The notes: generated from the letters alone by a model not told the origin. 64,000 nt of DNA from Occultella glacieicola (GCF_004353825.1 NZ_SMNA01000012.1:1-64000), one strand, 5' to 3'; counted from the first letter of the stretch, positions 17,800 through 26,583 are shown. Numbers and translations are program-made.

Positions 17800-20700
17800 T
17801 TGTTCGCAGTCCACGGCTTCTGGTCCGGTGACGGCCTGTCTCTCTGGGCCGAGGACTCCGACCTCCCGACCTCGACCTCCAGCCAAGCGGTCCGGTCCGT
17901 GCGGCCGCACCCGTTCGCCGCCACCGCGGACGCTCTCACCGGCCTGCTCCCCGGCACGCCCACGACGGCGGAACTCCAGCTGCCGTCCCAGCGCAGCGCG
18001 CCGCTGGACTCGCCGGAGCTGCTCCGGGTGAACCCGCGCCGGGCCACCCGGGTCGATCCCGTGCTGTCCTCCTGGCGGGTGCCCGCCGTGCGGCTCGAGG
18101 GCGCGGCCGGCCTGGCCTGGCTGACCGATCCCGGGCAGGTCGCGGCCCGGTTCGGCGCCTCCGTGACGCACCTGCGGGACCTGGCCCGCTTCGCCCGGGA
18201 CCTGGCCGAGCGTGGCCGGGTGTTGCCCGCGGTGACGCCGACCGGAACCGGCGGGGTAGCGCACTGGCGGCCGGTGCTCCAGGGACCCGACGCTCTCGCT
18301 CAGCATCGGCTCGTGGCAGCCCTGCCGCCGGTGTCGCGGGCCGCAGGCGGGCAGGGCGACGCCCGTGCCATCGTCGACGAGGCGCTGCACCGGCTCACCG
18401 ATGCCGCCGTGCGGGAGCGGCTCGCCGAGGCGGGCTCCCTGCTCCCGGCGCGCCGCGGTCGCCGTCCGACGGTCGAACCGGTCGCCGACGCGTGGCTGGG
18501 CGCGCTCACCGGTCCCGACGGGAGGTTCGCCGCACCGCCCGACGGCGTCGCCCGCCTCGCGCAGGCACTGTCGCCCTGGGCCCAGCTCGGGTCCGGCGAG
18601 GACGAGCCCGCTCGGGCGACGTTCCGGCTCGTCGAGCCGCCGGCCGACGCCACGCCGGCCGTGGACACCCCGCAGCCGTGGCGCCTGGAGTTCCTGCTGC
18701 AGTCCACGACCGACCCGAGCCTGCTCATCCCCGCACCGCAGGCGTGGGACGGCGGCGGGCCGCTGCGCCGATGGGTCGACCGGCCCCAGGAACTGCTGCT
18801 GACCGAGCTCGGCCGGGCCAGTCGCCTCTACCCCGCCCTCGCCACCGGCCTGCGCAGCGCCCGCCCGGACCACCTCGACCTGGACCATGCCGACGCGCTC
18901 GAGTTCCTCACCGTCGCCGCTCCCGCACTGGACGAGGCCGGATTCGGTATGCTCATGCCCAACTGGTGGCGCCGCCGGCGCCCCCTCGGCCTGAGGATGA
19001 CCTCGAGCACGCCCACCGACGCCGCCGCGACCGAGGGCAGGTTCGGTCGCGACCAGGTCGCCGACTTCGAGTGGCGGCTCGCCCTCGGCGACGAGTCGCT
19101 CACCGACGCCGAGATCGAGGCAATCGCCGCCACCAAGGCACCCCTGGTGCGGCTGCGCGGGCAGTGGGTCGCCGTGGACCCCGAGCAGCTGCGCCGGGGC
19201 CTGGACTTCCTCGAACGCGAGGGAACCGGACGCACCACCGCGGCGCAGGTGCTCGCGCTCGCCGCGACCCACCCCGAAGACGTCGACCTCCCGCTCCGGG
19301 TCAGCGGGATCGAGGCGGACGGGTGGCTCGGCGCCCTGCTGGCGGGCACCACCGCCGAGCAGCTCGAACCCGTCGCACCCACCGAGCGACTGCGGGCGAA
19401 CCTGCGCCCCTATCAGGAGCGCGGCCTGTCCTGGCTGACGTTCCTGTCCCGGGTCGGCCTCGGCGCCTGCCTGGCCGACGACATGGGGCTGGGCAAGACC
19501 CTCCAGCTCCTCGCCCTGGAGGCCACCGAACGCGACGGCACCGATGAGGCCGCCGAACACCTCCCCTCCCTGCTGTTGTGCCCGATGTCGCTGATCGGCA
19601 ACTGGCAGGCAGAGGTCCGCAAGTTCGCTCCGCACCTGCGCCTCCACGTCCACCACGGGCCGCAGCGGTTGTCCGGACCGGACCTCACGGACCGGCTCGC
19701 GGAGACCGACATCGTCGTCACGACCTACTCGACCGCCACCCGGGACATCGACGACCTCGAGCCCGTCTCGTGGAACCGGGTGGTGCTCGACGAGGCCCAG
19801 GCGATCAAGAACCGGCACTCCCGCGCCGCGAAGGCCGTCGGTCGGCTGCAGGCTCGGCACCGCGTCGCACTCACCGGGACCCCGGTGGAGAACCGTCTCG
19901 GCGAGCTGTGGTCCATCATGAACTTCCTCAACCCCGGCCTGCTCGGCTCCCCGGAGACGTTCCGGGCCCGGTACGCGATCCCGGTCGAACGGCACGCCGA
20001 CACCGACGCCGCAGTCCGGCTCCGGCAGGTCACCCGTCCCTACCTGTTGCGCCGGGTCAAGACCGACCCGGCGATCATTGACGACCTCCCCGAGAAGATC
20101 GAGGTCAAGCAGTACTACCGGCTGACCACCGAGCAGGCCTCGCTCTACCAGTCCGTCGTGGACGACATGATGGACCGGATCGCCGGCTCCGACGGCATCG
20201 AACGCCGCGGCAACGTGCTGGCGGCCATGACCAAGCTCAAGCAGGTCTGCAACCACCCCGCCCAGCTCCTGCACGAGCGGTCCGCGGTCGGGCGCCGCTC
20301 CGGCAAGGTGATCCGGCTGGAGGAGATCGTGGAGGAGATCCTCGCCGAGGACGACCGGGCGCTGCTGTTCACCCAGTACGCGGGCTTCGCCGAACTGGTC
20401 GTCCCGCACCTGGCCGCCCGCTTCGGCACCGACGTCCTCTACCTGCACGGCGGCACCCCGCGGGCCGCCCGGGAGCGGATGGTCGAGCGGTTCCAGTCCG
20501 ACCAGGGCCCACCGATGTTCGTGCTGTCCCTCAAGGCCGGCGGCACCGGCCTGAACCTGACCGCCGCCAACCACGTGATCCACCTGGACCGGTGGTGGAA
20601 CCCCGCCGTGGAGAACCAGGCCACGGACCGGGCCTTCCGGATCGGCCAGAAGCGCAACGTGCAGGTGCGCAAGTTCATCGGCACCGGCACCCTGGAGGAG

Positions 20701-20838
20701 AAGATCGACACCTTGCTGGAGGAGAAGGCGGCGCTCGCGGACATGGTGGTCAGCGACGGCGAGGGCTGGCTGACGGAGCTGTCCACCGGTGATCTGCGCG
20801 AGTTGTTCACGCTGTCGGAAGGAGCCGTGGGTGAATGA
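17800..20838 (+). CDS. SNF2-family DEAD/DEAH-box helicase (HelZ-like)
   Basis: A 1012-residue ATPase. The first half is the SNF2-associated DUF3670-type region (start FAVHGFWSGDGL). The motor follows: Walker A DDMGLGKT (~560), DEAQ box LDEAQAIKN (~663), motif III LTGTPVENR and motif VI ATDRAFRIGQ (~940). It belongs to the bacterial SNF2 group that remodels nucleic-acid-protein complexes, probably in DNA repair or transcription-associated stress. The TTG at 17800 is preceded by GAGAGGG and gives the family-typical N-terminus. The stop overlaps the following SWIM gene by 8 bp. Confidence 0.92.
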   Translation: MFAVHGFWSGDGLSLWAEDSDLPTSTSSQAVRSVRPHPFAATADALTGLLPGTPTTAELQLPSQRSAPLDSPELLRVNPRRATRVDPVLSSWRVPAVRLEGAAGLAWLTDPGQVAARFGASVTHLRDLARFARDLAERGRVLPAVTPTGTGGVAHWRPVLQGPDALAQHRLVAALPPVSRAAGGQGDARAIVDEALHRLTDAAVRERLAEAGSLLPARRGRRPTVEPVADAWLGALTGPDGRFAAPPDGVARLAQALSPWAQLGSGEDEPARATFRLVEPPADATPAVDTPQPWRLEFLLQSTTDPSLLIPAPQAWDGGGPLRRWVDRPQELLLTELGRASRLYPALATGLRSARPDHLDLDHADALEFLTVAAPALDEAGFGMLMPNWWRRRRPLGLRMTSSTPTDAAATEGRFGRDQVADFEWRLALGDESLTDAEIEAIAATKAPLVRLRGQWVAVDPEQLRRGLDFLEREGTGRTTAAQVLALAATHPEDVDLPLRVSGIEADGWLGALLAGTTAEQLEPVAPTERLRANLRPYQERGLSWLTFLSRVGLGACLADDMGLGKTLQLLALEATERDGTDEAAEHLPSLLLCPMSLIGNWQAEVRKFAPHLRLHVHHGPQRLSGPDLTDRLAETDIVVTTYSTATRDIDDLEPVSWNRVVLDEAQAIKNRHSRAAKAVGRLQARHRVALTGTPVENRLGELWSIMNFLNPGLLGSPETFRARYAIPVERHADTDAAVRLRQVTRPYLLRRVKTDPAIIDDLPEKIEVKQYYRLTTEQASLYQSVVDDMMDRIAGSDGIERRGNVLAAMTKLKQVCNHPAQLLHERSAVGRRSGKVIRLEEIVEEILAEDDRALLFTQYAGFAELVVPHLAARFGTDVLYLHGGTPRAARERMVERFQSDQGPPMFVLSLKAGGTGLNLTAANHVIHLDRWWNPAVENQATDRAFRIGQKRNVQVRKFIGTGTLEEKIDTLLEEKAALADMVVSDGEGWLTELSTGDLRELFTLSEGAVGE

Positions 20839-21640
20839 CCGGTTCTTCCCGACCGGGAAGCCGCGCGCCGTGCAGGGCGGGATCAAGGCCCGCAGCAGCC
20901 GGGGCGCCATCGCCCAGACCTGGTGGGGCGAGCGGTTCATCGCCGTCCTCGAGCGCGCCGGGATCGGTGGCCGCCTGCAGCGTGGCAAGACCTACGCCCG
21001 TAAAGGCCAAGTCATCTCGATGGAGGTCACCGCCGGCCGCGTCGACGCGGTCGTCCAGGGCAGCCGCCCGAAGCCGTACCGGGTCCGGATCGGCGCACCG
21101 GCCTTCGGCAAGGCCGAGTGGGCAGCGGTGGAGAGCGAACTGGCCGGCAGCGCCTGGTACCTGGCCCGGCTGCTCGCCGGTGAGATGCCGGCCGACATCG
21201 AGGAGGTGTTCTCGAAGGTCGGGCTGAGCCTGTTCCCGAAGGGGCCCCAGGAGCTGTCCATGGACTGCACGTGCCCGGACTGGGGCGTGCCGTGCAAGCA
21301 CGTCGCGGCCGCGATCTACCTGCTCGCGGAGTCCTTCGACGACGACCCGTTCCGCATCCTCGCCTGGCGGGGCCGAACCCGCGAGGACCTCCTCGCCAAG
21401 CTGACCATCGCCTCAGGTGGCGGGGCCCCCGCCGGCGCCGGAGCGGCCGCCCCCGAGAGCCCGGACGTTCCCCTCGCCGACCTGCTCGACTCCTACTTCA
21501 CCCTCCAGGGCGCGCTGCCCGGACCGAGCCCGGCAGCCGCCGTCGGCATCCTCGTGCAGGCACCGGACGTGGACGTCACGGTGCGCGGGCAAGCCCTCAC
21601 CGCACTGCTCGCCCCCGCCTACCGGGATCTGGCGGACTGA
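20831..21640 (+). CDS. SWIM zinc-finger protein, partner of the SNF2 helicase
   Basis: A 269-residue protein with a SWIM zinc finger, CTCPDWGVPCKH (CxC...CxH, residues ~144-155), after a ~130-residue N-terminal domain (WWGERFIAVLERAG). SWIM fingers bind nucleic acid or protein and are regularly encoded right after bacterial SNF2 helicases. The overlap with the helicase stop and the GAAGGAG ribosome site inside that gene indicate coupled translation and probably a physical complex. No enzymatic motif is seen in the C-terminus. Confidence 0.9.
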   Translation: MNDRFFPTGKPRAVQGGIKARSSRGAIAQTWWGERFIAVLERAGIGGRLQRGKTYARKGQVISMEVTAGRVDAVVQGSRPKPYRVRIGAPAFGKAEWAAVESELAGSAWYLARLLAGEMPADIEEVFSKVGLSLFPKGPQELSMDCTCPDWGVPCKHVAAAIYLLAESFDDDPFRILAWRGRTREDLLAKLTIASGGGAPAGAGAAAPESPDVPLADLLDSYFTLQGALPGPSPAAAVGILVQAPDVDVTVRGQALTALLAPAYRDLAD

Positions 21641-21657
21641 TCACACCCGCCGGTGGG

Positions 21658-22050
21658 TCATGCCGGGATGATCTCGACCTCGTACTCCTGCAGTATTCGA
21701 TCGGCGGTGACAAGTGGAGTCCCGAGCATCTGTGCCTGTGCCACGAGGATGCGATCGAAGGGGTCGCGATGGTGGTCCGGCAACTCGCCGGCGCGAAGCG
21801 CGTGGGCGTGTTCCACGGCGAGGGCGGTCGTTGCCGATCGACGCATCCGGTCCGGTACGTAGGTCGACGGCGCCTCGGGCAGACGCAGCTTTCCGAGCCG
21901 ATACTTGATTGCGATCTCCCATGCGCTGGCGGCCGAGAGCAAGATCTCCGTCCCGGCGTCCGCAATCATTGACAGCGCCTCACCACGCAGGCTACCTGGC
22001 TCGGTGTGCATCCAGAGCCAGACGTGCGTGTCGACAAGCGCCCTGCTCAC
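21658..22050 (-). CDS. PIN-domain toxin (VapC-like)
   Basis: A 130-residue PIN nuclease. Acidic residues expected to bind Mg2+ are in LVDTHVWLW, ASAWEIAIKYRLGKL, RDPFDRILVAQA and VTADRIL. The WEIAIK variant belongs to the common PIN branch paired with Phd-type antitoxins. It probably cleaves RNA when free of antitoxin. The GTG start overlaps the antitoxin stop by 4 bp. Confidence 0.9.
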   Translation of the reverse strand: MSRALVDTHVWLWMHTEPGSLRGEALSMIADAGTEILLSAASAWEIAIKYRLGKLRLPEAPSTYVPDRMRRSATTALAVEHAHALRAGELPDHHRDPFDRILVAQAQMLGTPLVTADRILQEYEVEIIPA

Positions 22051-22292
22051 GCCTGGAACCCCGCGAGCACGTCGTCCGGCAGTGGCTCGTCGAAGTCCTC
22101 CGGGACGACGAAAACACCCTCGTCCAGCCCGAGACGTCGCTCCGAAGGGAGAGATGCCGGCACCAGACGAGCCACAGGCCGTCCCCCACGGCGAATCTCG
22201 ACCTCTTGCCCGGCGTCGACAAGGCGCAGTAGCTCGGAGAGTCGTGTCTTCGCTTCGTGGACCCCAACACTGCGCACCGTTGACTTAGTCAT
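22047..22292 (-). CDS. Phd/YefM-type antitoxin
   Basis: An 81-residue antitoxin. The N-terminal Phd/YefM DNA-binding fold (SVGVHEAKTRLSELLRLV... VEIRRGGRPVARLVP) is followed by an acidic C-terminus that would block the PIN toxin. It precedes the toxin gene and shares 4 bp with it. The ATG follows its -10 box by 6 bases, and two operator-like repeats flank the start, consistent with autorepression. Confidence 0.9.
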   Translation of the reverse strand: MTKSTVRSVGVHEAKTRLSELLRLVDAGQEVEIRRGGRPVARLVPASLPSERRLGLDEGVFVVPEDFDEPLPDDVLAGFQA

Positions 22293-22304
22293 GAACTTAG
22301 TCTA
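22283..22304 (-). promoter_or_regulatory. Leaderless promoter and operator repeats of the toxin-antitoxin module
   Basis: TAGACT (-10, 22304-22299) lies 6 bases before the ATG at 22292, so the mRNA should start at or near the start codon. GACTAAGT occurs twice in direct orientation (22302-22295 and 22290-22283), 12 bp apart, overlapping the -10 box and the first codons. This is a plausible antitoxin operator. Confidence 0.55.
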
Positions 22305-22315
22305 CTGCCGCTCCT

Positions 22316-22708
22316 TCAGCGTCGAACGATCCTGGTCTTCGCCCACATATCGTGCAGTCCGCGTCCGTCCGGGCCCGTGATCACCGGCGGGAACGCCAGG
22401 CACAGGGCCACGGTCCGCACGGCCGCGCGCACCGGGCCCGGCAGCCCGCCCTCGAGGCCGCGCACCCCGATGCCGAGGATCCGGTGCCCGATGGTGCACC
22501 CGAGCGTCGCCACCAGCAGGTAGGTCATCAGCGCGAACACGCCGAGACTGGCGAGCGGGTGGTAGTCCAGGAACGCGTAACTGATCACGCTCGCGATGCC
22601 CCAGTCGATGCCCAGGGCGACCAGTCGCCGACCGAGCGGCGCGTTCGCGACGTGCGCTCCGCCGTCGGGCATCGCCCTGCCTTTGGTCCCGGCGGGTCCT
22701 CCACTCAT
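22316..22708 (-). CDS. RDD family membrane protein
   Basis: A 130-residue protein with the RDD layout: a short cytosolic N-terminus, RLVALGIDWGIASVISYAF at the first helix, a second helix (LGVFALMTYLLVATLGCTIG), then GHRILGIGVRGLEG. RDD proteins beside glnA are common in actinobacteria; their role is not settled (some are ion exchangers). It is divergent from glnA with 149 bases between them. Confidence 0.85.
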   Translation of the reverse strand: MSGGPAGTKGRAMPDGGAHVANAPLGRRLVALGIDWGIASVISYAFLDYHPLASLGVFALMTYLLVATLGCTIGHRILGIGVRGLEGGLPGPVRAAVRTVALCLAFPPVITGPDGRGLHDMWAKTRIVRR

Positions 22709-22786
22709 GGACCCGAGCGTAGTCCCGAGATGGACACCCCGACGGCGGGGGTCGCGTCGCGTTTAACATGGCGGACACATTTGGGT

Positions 22787-22817
22787 CACGGTAGGGAAAT
22801 GCCGCGCCCCTACCGTG
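22787..22817. promoter_or_regulatory. Perfect inverted repeat in the glnA leader/promoter
   Basis: CACGGTAGGG (22787-22796) and CCCTACCGTG (22808-22817) are exact reverse complements around an 11-base loop, ending 40 bases before the glnA ATG. TAACAT (22764-22769) upstream and TACCGT (22811-22816) inside the right arm are both possible -10 boxes. The element is either an operator or an RNA hairpin. It does not resemble the GlnR or AmtR sites known to me. Confidence 0.5.
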
Positions 22818-22857
22818 TGTCCGAACCCAGTTGGGGTCCAAGACCAAGGAGCAACGG

Positions 22858-24282
22858 ATGTTCAGTACTGCCGAGGAGGCCATCGCCTTCACCAAGGAGC
22901 AGGACGTCAAGTTCGTCGACGTCCGGTTCTGCGATCTGCCGGGGGTGATGCAGCACTTCAACATTCCGGTCGAGGCCTTCACCGAGGACGCCTTCACCGA
23001 GGGGTTGATGTTCGACGGGTCGTCGATCCGCGGCTTCCAGGCCATCCACGAGTCCGACATGAAGCTCGTACCGGACGTCTCCAGCGCGTTCGTGGACCCG
23101 TTCCGCGCGCAGAAGACGCTGGTCGTGAACTTCTCCATCGTGGACCCGTTCACCGACGAGCCGTACTCCCGCGACCCGCGCAACATCGCCGCGAAGGCCG
23201 AGGCCTACCTCACCTCCACCGGCATCGCGGACACCGTCTACTTCGGCGCCGAGGCCGAGTTCTACATCTTCGACGACGTCCGGTTCTCCACCAGCGCCCA
23301 GAGCTCCTTCTACCACCTGAACTCCAACGAGGCCGCGTGGAACACCGGCCGCGAGGAGGAGGGCGGCAACCTCGGGTACAAGACCCGCTACAAGGGCGGC
23401 TACTTCCCGGTCTCCCCCAACGACCAGATGGCGGACCTGCGCGACTCCATGGTGACCACGCTGCAGGAGGTCGGCCTGGAGGTCGAGCGCGCGCACCACG
23501 AGGTGGGCACCGCCGGCCAGCAGGAGATCAACTACCGCTTCGACAGCCTGCGCGCCGCCGCGGACGACGTGATGAAGTTCAAGTACGTCATCAAGAACGT
23601 CGCCTGGGCGGCGGGCAAGTCCGCCACGTTCATGCCCAAGCCGCTGTTCGGTGACAACGGCTCCGGGATGCACTCCCACCAGAGCCTGTGGAAGAACGGT
23701 GAGCCGCTGTTCTACGACGAGCGCGGCTACGGCGGCCTGTCCGACACCGCCCGCTGGTACATCGGCGGCCTGCTCACCCACGCCCCGTCGCTGCTCGCGT
23801 TCACGAACCCGTCGGTGAACTCCTACCACCGCCTCGTGCCGGGCTTCGAGGCCCCGGTGAACCTGGTCTACTCGGCCCGCAACCGCTCCGCGTGCATCCG
23901 GATCCCGGTCACCGGCACCTCTCCGAAGGCCAAGCGCGTCGAGTTCCGGGTACCGGACCCCTCGTCCAACCCCTACCTCGCGTTCTCCGCGATGCTGATG
24001 GCCGGCATCGACGGCATCAAGAACCGCATCGAGCCGCCGGAGCCGGTCGACAAGGACCTGTACGAGCTGCCGCCCGAGGAGCACGCGCAGATCGCCCAGG
24101 TGCCGGACTCGCTGCCGGCCGTGCTGGACTCGCTCGAGGCCGACCACGACTACCTCACCGAGGGCGACGTGTTCACCCCCGACCTGATCGAGACCTGGAT
24201 CGACTACAAGCGCTCCAACGAGGTCGACGCGCTGCGGCTGCGCCCGCACCCGCACGAGTTCGAGCTGTACTACGACATCTGA
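22858..24282 (+). CDS. glnA: Glutamine synthetase type I
   Basis: A 474-residue ATP-dependent enzyme making glutamine from glutamate and ammonium. It starts with a perfect AAGGAG at 7 bases. Family blocks are present: [39 protein letters not shown], the [20 protein letters not shown] active-site region and [10 protein letters not shown]. The adenylylation Tyr is in DLYELPPEE, so covalent control by GlnE is expected. Length and motifs match GSI-beta, the main nitrogen-assimilation isozyme. Confidence 0.97.
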   Translation: MFSTAEEAIAFTKEQDVKFVDVRFCDLPGVMQHFNIPVEAFTEDAFTEGLMFDGSSIRGFQAIHESDMKLVPDVSSAFVDPFRAQKTLVVNFSIVDPFTDEPYSRDPRNIAAKAEAYLTSTGIADTVYFGAEAEFYIFDDVRFSTSAQSSFYHLNSNEAAWNTGREEEGGNLGYKTRYKGGYFPVSPNDQMADLRDSMVTTLQEVGLEVERAHHEVGTAGQQEINYRFDSLRAAADDVMKFKYVIKNVAWAAGKSATFMPKPLFGDNGSGMHSHQSLWKNGEPLFYDERGYGGLSDTARWYIGGLLTHAPSLLAFTNPSVNSYHRLVPGFEAPVNLVYSARNRSACIRIPVTGTSPKAKRVEFRVPDPSSNPYLAFSAMLMAGIDGIKNRIEPPEPVDKDLYELPPEEHAQIAQVPDSLPAVLDSLEADHDYLTEGDVFTPDLIETWIDYKRSNEVDALRLRPHPHEFELYYDI

Positions 24283-24294
24283 CAGTCGGGGTTT

Positions 24295-24383
24295 GAGCGA
24301 CCTCCGCGAGGAGGCCTGAAACGGCGTCTGACCTGCACGAACGCTACGCAGTGTTCGGCAGCGTCAGACGCCGTTTGTCGCTC
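24295..24383. terminator. Large nested hairpin downstream of glnA
   Basis: Outer arms GAGCGAC (24295-24301) / GTCGCTC (24377-24383), a perfect 14-bp middle stem AAACGGCGTCTGAC (24319-24332) / GTCAGACGCCGTTT (24363-24376) and a small inner stem CGAAC / GTTCG (24338-24342 / 24353-24357) nest in one structure 13 bases after the glnA stop. It likely serves as a bidirectional terminator between glnA and the convergent nucleotidyltransferase gene, but is much larger than usual. Confidence 0.5.
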
Positions 24384-24496
24384 CTCTGTGTCAATTTGGT
24401 GTGGTCCGCCGCCCTGCAGGGCGCGATTGGTCTGGGCAGCGTGGCGACGCACGATTCATGTTGAGCCCCTGCGCCAAGAACGCCCCCGTGGATGAT

Positions 24497-25270
24497 TCAG
24501 GCAGTAAGAATGCGCAGTGCCACCTGGCCGTTCGTACGCCACGGTTCCTCCAGTGACCTCCACTCGCGAGCACGGTCGGTCAGCGCCCGAGCGAGCATCA
24601 GCAGGCGCGACCGATCCGACCCGGCGAGCTGCTGACGCTCGGCTCGCGGATCGTCGATCACGGCAAGCAGTAGCGCGGCGTCCTGGAGGTGCCGCTCCCT
24701 GTCACGGGAATCGGTCTGGTAGGCGGCCGCCTTCAGGATCACGGCACCGAACGGCGAAGGAACGCTCACGGTAGTCGACCGCCCGACCACGATCTCCACT
24801 CTGGCATTGATGGTGCGCTTGAGCGCCTGAGTGCCCCCTTCGATCGCGACCATTCTCCTGCCGTGAATCTTCTGCGTCACCGTCGGTGCCGCGTGGTCGG
24901 CGACAAGCACGTCGACGACGTCTGCCTCGCTGGTGACGAGATCAACGGTCGCCTCTCCTCGCCGAAAGCGGTGGGCCGTGTGATTGCGGTCATCGATCGA
25001 CGGCATGAACTCGTAACCGAGCGACTCCAGTGCTCGCGAGGTCTCGCCAACGACTCCACGTGTGGTCTCGATATGCAACACCATGTCGACGTCATTGGTC
25101 GCACGGAGTGTGTCGATGCTGCGGTAGATCCCATGGAGTTGGGTCATCAGGCCACCCACGAGCGTCCACTTCTCGTGCGGTAGCACCGCTTCGATCTCGG
25201 CGACGTTCGGCCATGGCGCCATCCACCCGGCCGGCGGGCTCGGGACGTCGATGGTCCTACGGTCAGCCAC
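24497..25270 (-). CDS. Nucleotidyltransferase-fold protein (AbiEii/MenA-like toxin candidate)
   Basis: A 257-residue protein with a minimal-nucleotidyltransferase pattern: VGGLMTQLHG, then ATNDVDMVLHIE with the paired acidic residues. A helical C-terminal part follows (FGAVILKAAAYQT... RERHLQDAALLLAVID) as in AbiEii-type enzymes. Such toxins transfer nucleotides to tRNA or protein targets. The GTG start overlaps the stop of the upstream HTH gene by 8 bp. Identity as a toxin is inferred from fold pattern and gene pairing. Confidence 0.65.
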   Translation of the reverse strand: MADRRTIDVPSPPAGWMAPWPNVAEIEAVLPHEKWTLVGGLMTQLHGIYRSIDTLRATNDVDMVLHIETTRGVVGETSRALESLGYEFMPSIDDRNHTAHRFRRGEATVDLVTSEADVVDVLVADHAAPTVTQKIHGRRMVAIEGGTQALKRTINARVEIVVGRSTTVSVPSPFGAVILKAAAYQTDSRDRERHLQDAALLLAVIDDPRAERQQLAGSDRSRLLMLARALTDRAREWRSLEEPWRTNGQVALRILTA

Positions 25271-25925
25271 GGAACGCCGCCAACGCGCGGTCGAGTGCGT
25301 CCACGCCTGAACGGCGTTCGCGGACATCGAGTGACTCTGCAAGATCGAGGGCAGCGAGCACGACACCGCGGTTGGCGAGGTCCTTGACGATTCCGAGATC
25401 CGTTGTGGTCGTTCGAAGCGTGACCCGACCATCGTCGTCACGAATCAGGCCGTGATCGCGGACCAGGTCGGTCAAGGCGTCAGCTGTCACATAGCCGTCG
25501 ATGCTGCCGGCCTCGGCCAGACCAAGTCGGGCTGCCCTATCGATGACGTGAACGAGCTCGCCGCGCAGGTGCTGCCCGGCACTGGCGTGAGCCCGGTAGC
25601 GGGAGACCTCGGCGCGGTTCCGAGCACGCTCGACCAACTCGGCTGCGGTGAGTTCTCGGAGTCGGGCCCGCAGACGCGACCGCTGGGTCTGCCCCATCCA
25701 CTCCGCGTCGCCCCCCGACAGGAGCGACACCGCGCCCCACGCCGTCGCCTCGGCCCATGCTCGCTTGTGCGAGCCGCCACGGACTGCGACCAGTCTCTCG
25801 ACAGAGCTCTCGTCGACGATGCCGCGAGCGGGTTGGCGCAACGCACCTCGTAGGACCAGGTGCTGCACCTGTCGCGTCGAGACGCCGAGGCGCGCAGCGG
25901 CCTCGGAAACCGCCAACAGACCCAT
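25263..25925 (-). CDS. HTH protein, putative antitoxin partner of the nucleotidyltransferase
   Basis: A 220-residue protein with an N-terminal helix-turn-helix resembling MerR/excisionase types (LLAVSEAAARLGVSTRQVQHLVLRGAL), then an Arg-rich helical region and a C-terminal mixed domain with no known motif. The arrangement (DNA-binding protein, then overlapping nucleotidyltransferase) parallels AbiEi/AbiEii operons, in which the first gene encodes the antitoxin-repressor. ATG 25925 starts on the HTH; an upstream ATG at 25961 would add 12 residues. Confidence 0.6.
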   Translation of the reverse strand: MGLLAVSEAAARLGVSTRQVQHLVLRGALRQPARGIVDESSVERLVAVRGGSHKRAWAEATAWGAVSLLSGGDAEWMGQTQRSRLRARLRELTAAELVERARNRAEVSRYRAHASAGQHLRGELVHVIDRAARLGLAEAGSIDGYVTADALTDLVRDHGLIRDDDGRVTLRTTTTDLGIVKDLANRGVVLAALDLAESLDVRERRSGVDALDRALAAFRG

Positions 25926-25999
25926 GACAGATAGTGTCGCATACACGCACTTGTCTGCCAACCGTGGGATCCCGATGAACTGGCTGCCGCAGGGCCCGG

Positions 26000-26583
26000 T
26001 CAGTCGGCCTGGACCTCGAACCCGGTCTCGCGGATCACTCGGGCCGGGACGCCCGCCACGATCGTGTTCGCGGGGACGTCCCTGGTCACCACCGCACCGG
26101 CGCCCACGATCGCTCCGTCGCCGATCGTGACGCCCGGCACGACGGTCACGTTCGCCCCGAGCCAGACCTTGCGGCCGATCACGACCGGCGCCGGGACCAT
26201 GTCCGCCCGCCGGGCCGGGTCGACCCCGCGGTTCAGGGTGGTCAGCGTGGTGCCGTGACCGATGAGGGACCCGTCTCCGATCGTGGTGCCGCCGGTGTCC
26301 TGGAACGCGCAGCCCATGTTGATGAAGACGTCCCGGCCGAGGGTCAGGTTCTTGCCGAACTCGCAGTAGAACGGCGGGAACAGGGCGACCGACTCGTGGA
26401 CCGGGCGCCCGGTCAGCGTGGCGAGCAGGTCGCGCACCTCGCCGGCGGGGTGGTAGCCGCCGTTGCGTGCGGCGACGACCGCAGCGCCTCCTGGGCGACC
26501 TCGTGCATCAGGTGGCGGGCGGGCGAACCGCCCTCGATGACGGTGCCGGAGCGGACGTGCTCCTGGGACTCGGGCAGCTCCAT
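26000..26583 (-). pseudogene. Sugar O-acetyltransferase (LacA/NodL-like), frameshifted
   Basis: The C-terminal 145 codons encode a left-handed beta-helix acetyltransferase ([48 protein letters not shown]). The matching N-terminus ([10 protein letters not shown]... MHEVAQEAL) is in another frame; around 26475-26482 the frame must shift by one base to read [20 protein letters not shown], the usual continuation. Either one base was lost or the sequence contains an error. A TACCGT -10 box at 26596-26591 sits 7 bases before the ATG. If intact it would acetylate a sugar; it ends the CoA-transferase operon. Confidence 0.7.

Noticed and set aside
17701..20988. 1095-codon open frame on the minus strand
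   Set aside because: It is antisense to the SNF2 helicase, whose motifs are unmistakable; the antisense translation has no recognisable domain.
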